Source of the DNA: Lichenostomus cassidix | Taxonomy: Eukaryota; Chordata; Aves; Passeriformes; Meliphagidae | Direction: 5' to 3' | Assembly: GCA_008360975.2 (NCBI GenBank) | Contig: CM039179.1 | Coordinates: 61,418,666 to 61,482,665 of the forward strand | DNA length: 64,000 nt | Shown: piece after piece, positions 59,401-64,000 of the stretch | Numbering within the stretch: the first letter of the stretch is position 1 | Layout of the letters: each line of letters begins with the position of its first letter | The notes under the pieces: generated by a model | Databases searched by the model: none | Told to the model about the DNA's origin: nothing | Seen by the model: the letters and a program-made list of their open reading frames with translations, nothing else | Translations under genes and position numbers: made by a program

Positions 59401-62400
59401 ATGGAGAAGGTAGAGATAGGCATATTGGTGGTGAAATTCTCAAAATTGTTGCTTTCAAGAAGGTCTACAAGGAAAAGGAACTCTAGACTAGGTCTACCCC
59501 ACAGGAAAAAGGATCCATCCACAACACCACAGTGTCCTTTGGGTTTGTGTTAATAGTTACTGCATCACCTTGCATAGAGTGGTGTGACCTTCTGTCACTG
59601 TAATTATTGCCCTGGCACTGCTGCTTCCAGTGCTACAGACAGAGGAGACAAGGGCTGGTGCTTGATGGGCTAAAGATGCTCATGTTCATTTGCCTCACAA
59701 CAAGACAGCCTCTGTGCTCTCCAGGTGGCAAACCTCTCTCTGGCCTCTCAGCTCATAACAAGCCCATCCCAGGGAGGACACAACACCTCTCTGGGTGATG
59801 TCCATGGACTCACCAGCACACCCTGCAGTTCCCAGCAGCCTTGTGCCCTGCAGTCCTCAGGAAACTCCCTGATCCAAGGAGGCATACCAGCTGAAAGCAA
59901 ATGTACCCTATCTTGCAGAGGGCAGGAGGCAGCAGATCCCACACACTGTGGTCAGCAGAGCCATGGATGTGCCTTCAGCAAGGAAAACTGTTAGTCTGAG
60001 GAAGCATTGGCTGAGCAGGGCCCTTGCTACCTCCACTACAGAGCCTTACCATAGCATTTGCTGAGGCTAAAAGTCATCACGGAAATTATCAAAACAGAAA
60101 AGTCAGTGGAGCTAGCAGGGAATCATCCATCAGTACACATTAAAAATGAATGATCAGCAAAAAAGCTTCTCTCTTCCAATAAGAAAATAATGATGGGTGT
60201 CAGATGAAAAACTAGTAAGAAGACAGAAAAGAAATTTTCAGTCCCTCCTGCAGCTCAGCAGTCATAAGTCTTCCATTAATTTTAGTTACAGAGAGATGAT
60301 GTATTAATTAGGTTTTGCCCAAGGCATGTCACTTTAATTAAACATCTATTTAAACTAGGAAAACGGGAAAATTGTTTATTTTCTTTCCTAATTCCTCATC
60401 AAGAGCTTAATATTTTCTTACATACTTTCAAAGAATAACAAACAATTCTTATTAGGACTGAAGTCTGGAATCTTTAATGAAGCACAGAAATTAAATCAAA
60501 GCACAGAGTTGTAGAATCCCAGTTTACAAAGACTGGTCACATATTCAATTGAGAAACTCTCAGCTTGTTTAAATAGTTGTATATTTCATATTTGGAGTGA
60601 GTTGAAATCCCCCACAGTATTTGAAATACCACAGTGCCTTCTGTGAGCCTTCAATTGAAGAATTGCATAATGACTGGTGCCATATAAATGCTTCCAGGAG
60701 GATCTGACCTGCTTCAAAATAACGAGACAGCCTGCCAGGTGGAAGCAGAGTTCAAATTGCTGGGGTATGACTCAGCTCCTTCATTCCTACCACCCTTGGC
60801 TATAAAATACAGAAATACAAAAGCAGTGGGCTGAACAATTTCATGTCTGAGTTGTAGATGCTCAAACTAGCCCCCCAAAACAGATGTCAGAGCCCCTACC
60901 TAGAGCACAGAGAAGGTGTGTATCAGAGACAGGTGTCCTCAAAGGTCTGCAGAGGAAGAGGATTCTGCCTGCACACATCTGTCTTATCACTGACATCAGG
61001 CAGAGGTAATATCCCTCTGGAGATCCTCAAATTACAATATTATTTGACCTTTGGGGTTTCCCCAATCCCTTTGCAAGAGTACTTTGCTATAATCTCTGTT
61101 CAGCAAACAGAGAGCAGAGTGTCTCCGCATATGTGGCCTGCCCAAAACGGCTGTTCCTGCCTCCCTTGCCCTGTATACCGTGAGATACTGTTAAACATCC
61201 AGAAATTATGCATGGGAAGAGGGAAGGAAGGCTCCTGTTTAGAGGAATATGATTGTAGCTAAGGCACTATGTGCACAAGGTGCCCAAATGCCAGACTGAT
61301 TTATAAGTTGTTCATTGGGGGTGTGGGGAGGCTGTAAACTAAGAAAACTATTTTATATAGCACCTTATGTAATGGAGCCACAAATCCTACAAAGACATCT
61401 ACAGGAGGTAAGTGATGAAGTCCTGAACCTGAACTTTTACAGAAATCTTCAGCTCACTTTTCACAGTATCCCACTAGCAGGAACACACAAAAACTTTAAA
61501 TAGAAAATAAATGTACTTTCTGGCTCTTCTATTCTCAGGGGAAAAAAGGGAAGGGACAAAAAAAGAAAAAAAAAAATACATTACATGTAGAAAAATTACT
61601 CTCACCGGTTAGACTAAAACTCTTCAGAATGAAAGCTGTAGAGGGCCAATCCAAGGAGGCTGGTTACAATGTGTATGATAAATTGCATCTTTTCATACTT
61701 TGCATTTATTTTCATAGTCCGATATGATTCATTTGGCCTTTGTCATTCATGCCTTTCAAAAAGCAGTTTGATTATTTGTGTTTATTCCTTAGCAGGGGGA
61801 CTTTATTAAAGTTCATGGAAAAGAAACTAATATAGTGACCTGAGCTTTTTGGATAAATTAATCAAATCTGAACTTGAAAGCTTTATGTGAAAAAAACTGG
61901 CAGCTCAAGGCTTATGAAGAAGATGAATACATTTTCCACAACACATCAACCACTGACACTTTTCCCATGCATTTATCAGAAGAGAAATTGAACAAAATTT
62001 TGTTGTTTGTCAGTCTCATTAAACCAGCTAACAAAGAAAGTCACTTGCCAGCAAAGAAGCTGAGCTCTGAAACACTCTGTGTCTTTCTCCAGCCATTGCA
62101 GTATTGTGAATTTGCGTGGGAAGTTTCCTTCTAAAGAACTTTATATATATATGTATATGCTTGTTTTCGATAGCACTAACCATATTCTATTTTGAAAAGA
62201 GAAAAGCAAGCAATGCCTTTTCTCTCATGAATTTATTGTATAAAGACACTAAATATGTGTTTGGTTCATACAAAGGTACCAAGTCACACCTCTACAGTTA
62301 GCTTTTTTCAGCTCAATTGGGTAGAGCACAAGAGCCCAGGATTCTCCCAGCCAGCAAGTTAGCCAAGGCTGCTCCTATTCCTTCTTGCTTTTGGTTTTCT

Positions 62401-64000
62401 CCACTTTGCCTGAACTTCTGGCTATTCAGATTGGTAAAGAAGAAATCCACCTCATCTCCTCAGCTCTCATCTCCCTGATTCCAGGACTAACTGGTCTGAC
62501 AGCAAGACCCTTCCGCTATTTTTCACCCTTATTCTCTCTACTGCGCTGCAAAGCATCAGTGATTAAAAATAAGGTAAGACCTCAATAGCATTGCACATAC
62601 ATTCAAATGAAAGAGAACAACTGAGAACAATGCCCATGTAGGACATGTTGTGGAGCTCCAAATAAGCAGGGACAGTGTGGAGTTTTCTCAGAGAAGGATT
62701 GGAACCTGCTGGAAGGACTTCCTTGGGAGCACCTGGGAGAAGAGGGCTTATGGCCTGTCCTTCCAGCAGCAAGCCAGGGAGGATGCACACAGGGCAGTGA
62801 CACTAGGGCTGTTCCAAAGCAGATAAGGTTAGGTGCCAAAGTACTGGCAGAGTTCCCCACAGAAAACTGGTGAAGAGCTCTTGTGGGAAGGGGTGAGGTG
62901 GTTGTGTTACAAGCAGAAAATGAAGAGAGTTCCCAAATGGCCAAAGATGGCAGAACAAGGGTTATCTGAGCTGCTGTATGGTGCCCAGAAAAAATGACTG
63001 GCAGCAAAACATGGCTACCTATTAGCACAAAACCAGGTACAAAGCACAGATGTAGAAAAAGATTAATTAGCATTTATGTGTGCATCCTGAAGTGTCACTT
63101 TCTAAAATCTCTTGGTAGTATCCACGCATGCAGATGCAGAATGTCACTGGACTTAGAAGAGATACTGTGTCTACCTGGGATCACTGTGGGAATTCATACC
63201 TATGTGGCTTTGCCCAAAGCACCTCAGTTTTAAAAAACTGCTGTAAAACTACTGTGGCTTTCCTGCAAAAATGCTGTTTTGACAAGACATTGTTTCAGAA
63301 GCAGAAAGGACCAGGCCATCACAACAGGATATCAGCTAAATGCAAACCCAGAAGAGCTGCTCTGCACAGCAAGGTCAACTCAGGGAATGAAAATCAGCAC
63401 CAACAGCTGCACTCAGCTTCAGAGAGGATTTCCTCACCTACTCACAGGATTATTGTGTTTGTCCTCAGGTATAATTGTGCAGGTGATCAATGGCACTGAA
63501 AACCCAATAAGATACCATAAGCACTTGAAATGGAGCCATGTCTGAGTGAAAAAAAAGATAAAGCATCTTCATTTTAATCACTTTAATCTTTGGACCTCAG
63601 CATGTGTGGTGAGAAAAGGGTAAATTGAGTGTTTGGGGGTTTTCTTTTTCAAAGCTGATTGATCAAAAAGTGTGGAATTGTCTTACATGGAATCTCTTGC
63701 ATTCTTTTTTGTTCTAAGAGCAACATCCTTAGGAAACAGCTCCCCTGGCAATGATTTGGTGCCAGGAATTGCATTCTTAAGGGTGTAATTGTGCTCTCTG
63801 AAAAAGTTACAGGGAAGAGGGAGAGAGATAACTCTCTTCTTTTGCTTAGAATATCTATTTTTGAAATTATCTACTACCTATAATGAAAAATCCCTAATAC
63901 AGAATAACATAGTAGTCTCAGACATAACAGTACTTGCTTTTTAAGTTAATCAGACCAGTAATGCTACCTACTGAATGGAATATAAAATTGTGCAAAGGAT
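56411..64000. other. Unique non-coding sequence
   Basis: No gene, RNA or transposon is identified in the last 7.6 kb. It contains a 16-bp tandem duplication at 56615-56646, an A/G-rich run at 61540-61577, and a (TA)5 run near 62142-62152. Also present are the AT-rich block 60260-60480, a tRNA D-arm-like motif at 62311-62327 and an exon-like segment at 62485-62573. Open frames of up to 156 codons (62603-63073 minus) have no recognised domain. Confidence 0.5.
56615..56646. repeat. 16-bp tandem duplication
   Basis: AGCTGAATATTTCCCT at 56615-56630 is followed directly by AGCTGAATGTTTCCCT at 56631-56646, with one A/G difference. Confidence 0.9.

Noticed and set aside
61407..61416. Full-consensus donor GAG/GTAAGT as the end of an exon
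   Set aside because: The nearest upstream acceptor-like site (ATTTTATATAG) has a poor pyrimidine tract, and about two such donors are expected per strand by chance.
62603..63073. 156-codon minus-strand open frame as a gene
   Set aside because: The translation has no recognised domain, and the region shows several overlapping open frames, typical of stop-poor non-coding DNA.
1..64000. CRISPR arrays, bacterial operons, terminators and similar prokaryotic features
   Set aside because: Base composition, CpG depletion and CR1/ERV repeats show vertebrate DNA; no regularly spaced repeats were seen.

Overview
This 64 kb window reads as non-coding vertebrate nuclear DNA, most likely from a bird. It is AT-rich and CpG-poor, with no bacterial-type gene density. 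It is dotted with 3' ends of CR1 LINEs, whose tail (GATCTTTAAGGTCCCTTCC, then copies of an ATTCTRTG-like octamer) is characteristic of avian genomes. LTRs of avian endogenous-retrovirus type support this. A passerine or other neoavian bird is my guess; it is an inference from the LTR types and is not proven.

I could not support any protein-coding gene or RNA gene. The longest open frames are about 160-168 codons, at 10284-10790, 53231-53722 and 8528-9010. That is roughly what chance gives in 64 kb of this composition, and none has a domain I recognise. The window is therefore either intergenic or inside a very long intron.

Layout. 1-14.4 kb is mostly unique sequence with one CR1 tail (1285-1490) and a perfect 22-bp inverted repeat (2028-2080). 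14.4-25.4 kb holds two longer CR1 fragments and two LTRs on the minus strand. One of these, 22121-22382, is a clean solo LTR with an exact 6-bp target-site duplication. 25.4-34.4 kb holds a short minisatellite, an ERVL-type LTR stub, an old minus-strand LINE with a decayed reverse-transcriptase region, and a CR1 tail. 34.4-43.4 kb is mostly unique, with possible conserved regulatory stretches and a recursive-splice-like motif at 38747/38748. 43.4-50.7 kb is a cluster of five CR1 pieces in both orientations. 52326-52900 is a near-complete ERVL-type solo LTR. 52.9-64 kb is unique apart from one CR1 fragment.

There are no genes here whose joint action can be described. The active-looking parts are relics of retrotransposition, short slippage duplications, and a few candidate splicing or regulatory motifs. 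I found no evidence of an undescribed multi-gene system. The most unusual items are the perfect hairpin, the recursive-splice-like site and the dated-looking solo LTR.
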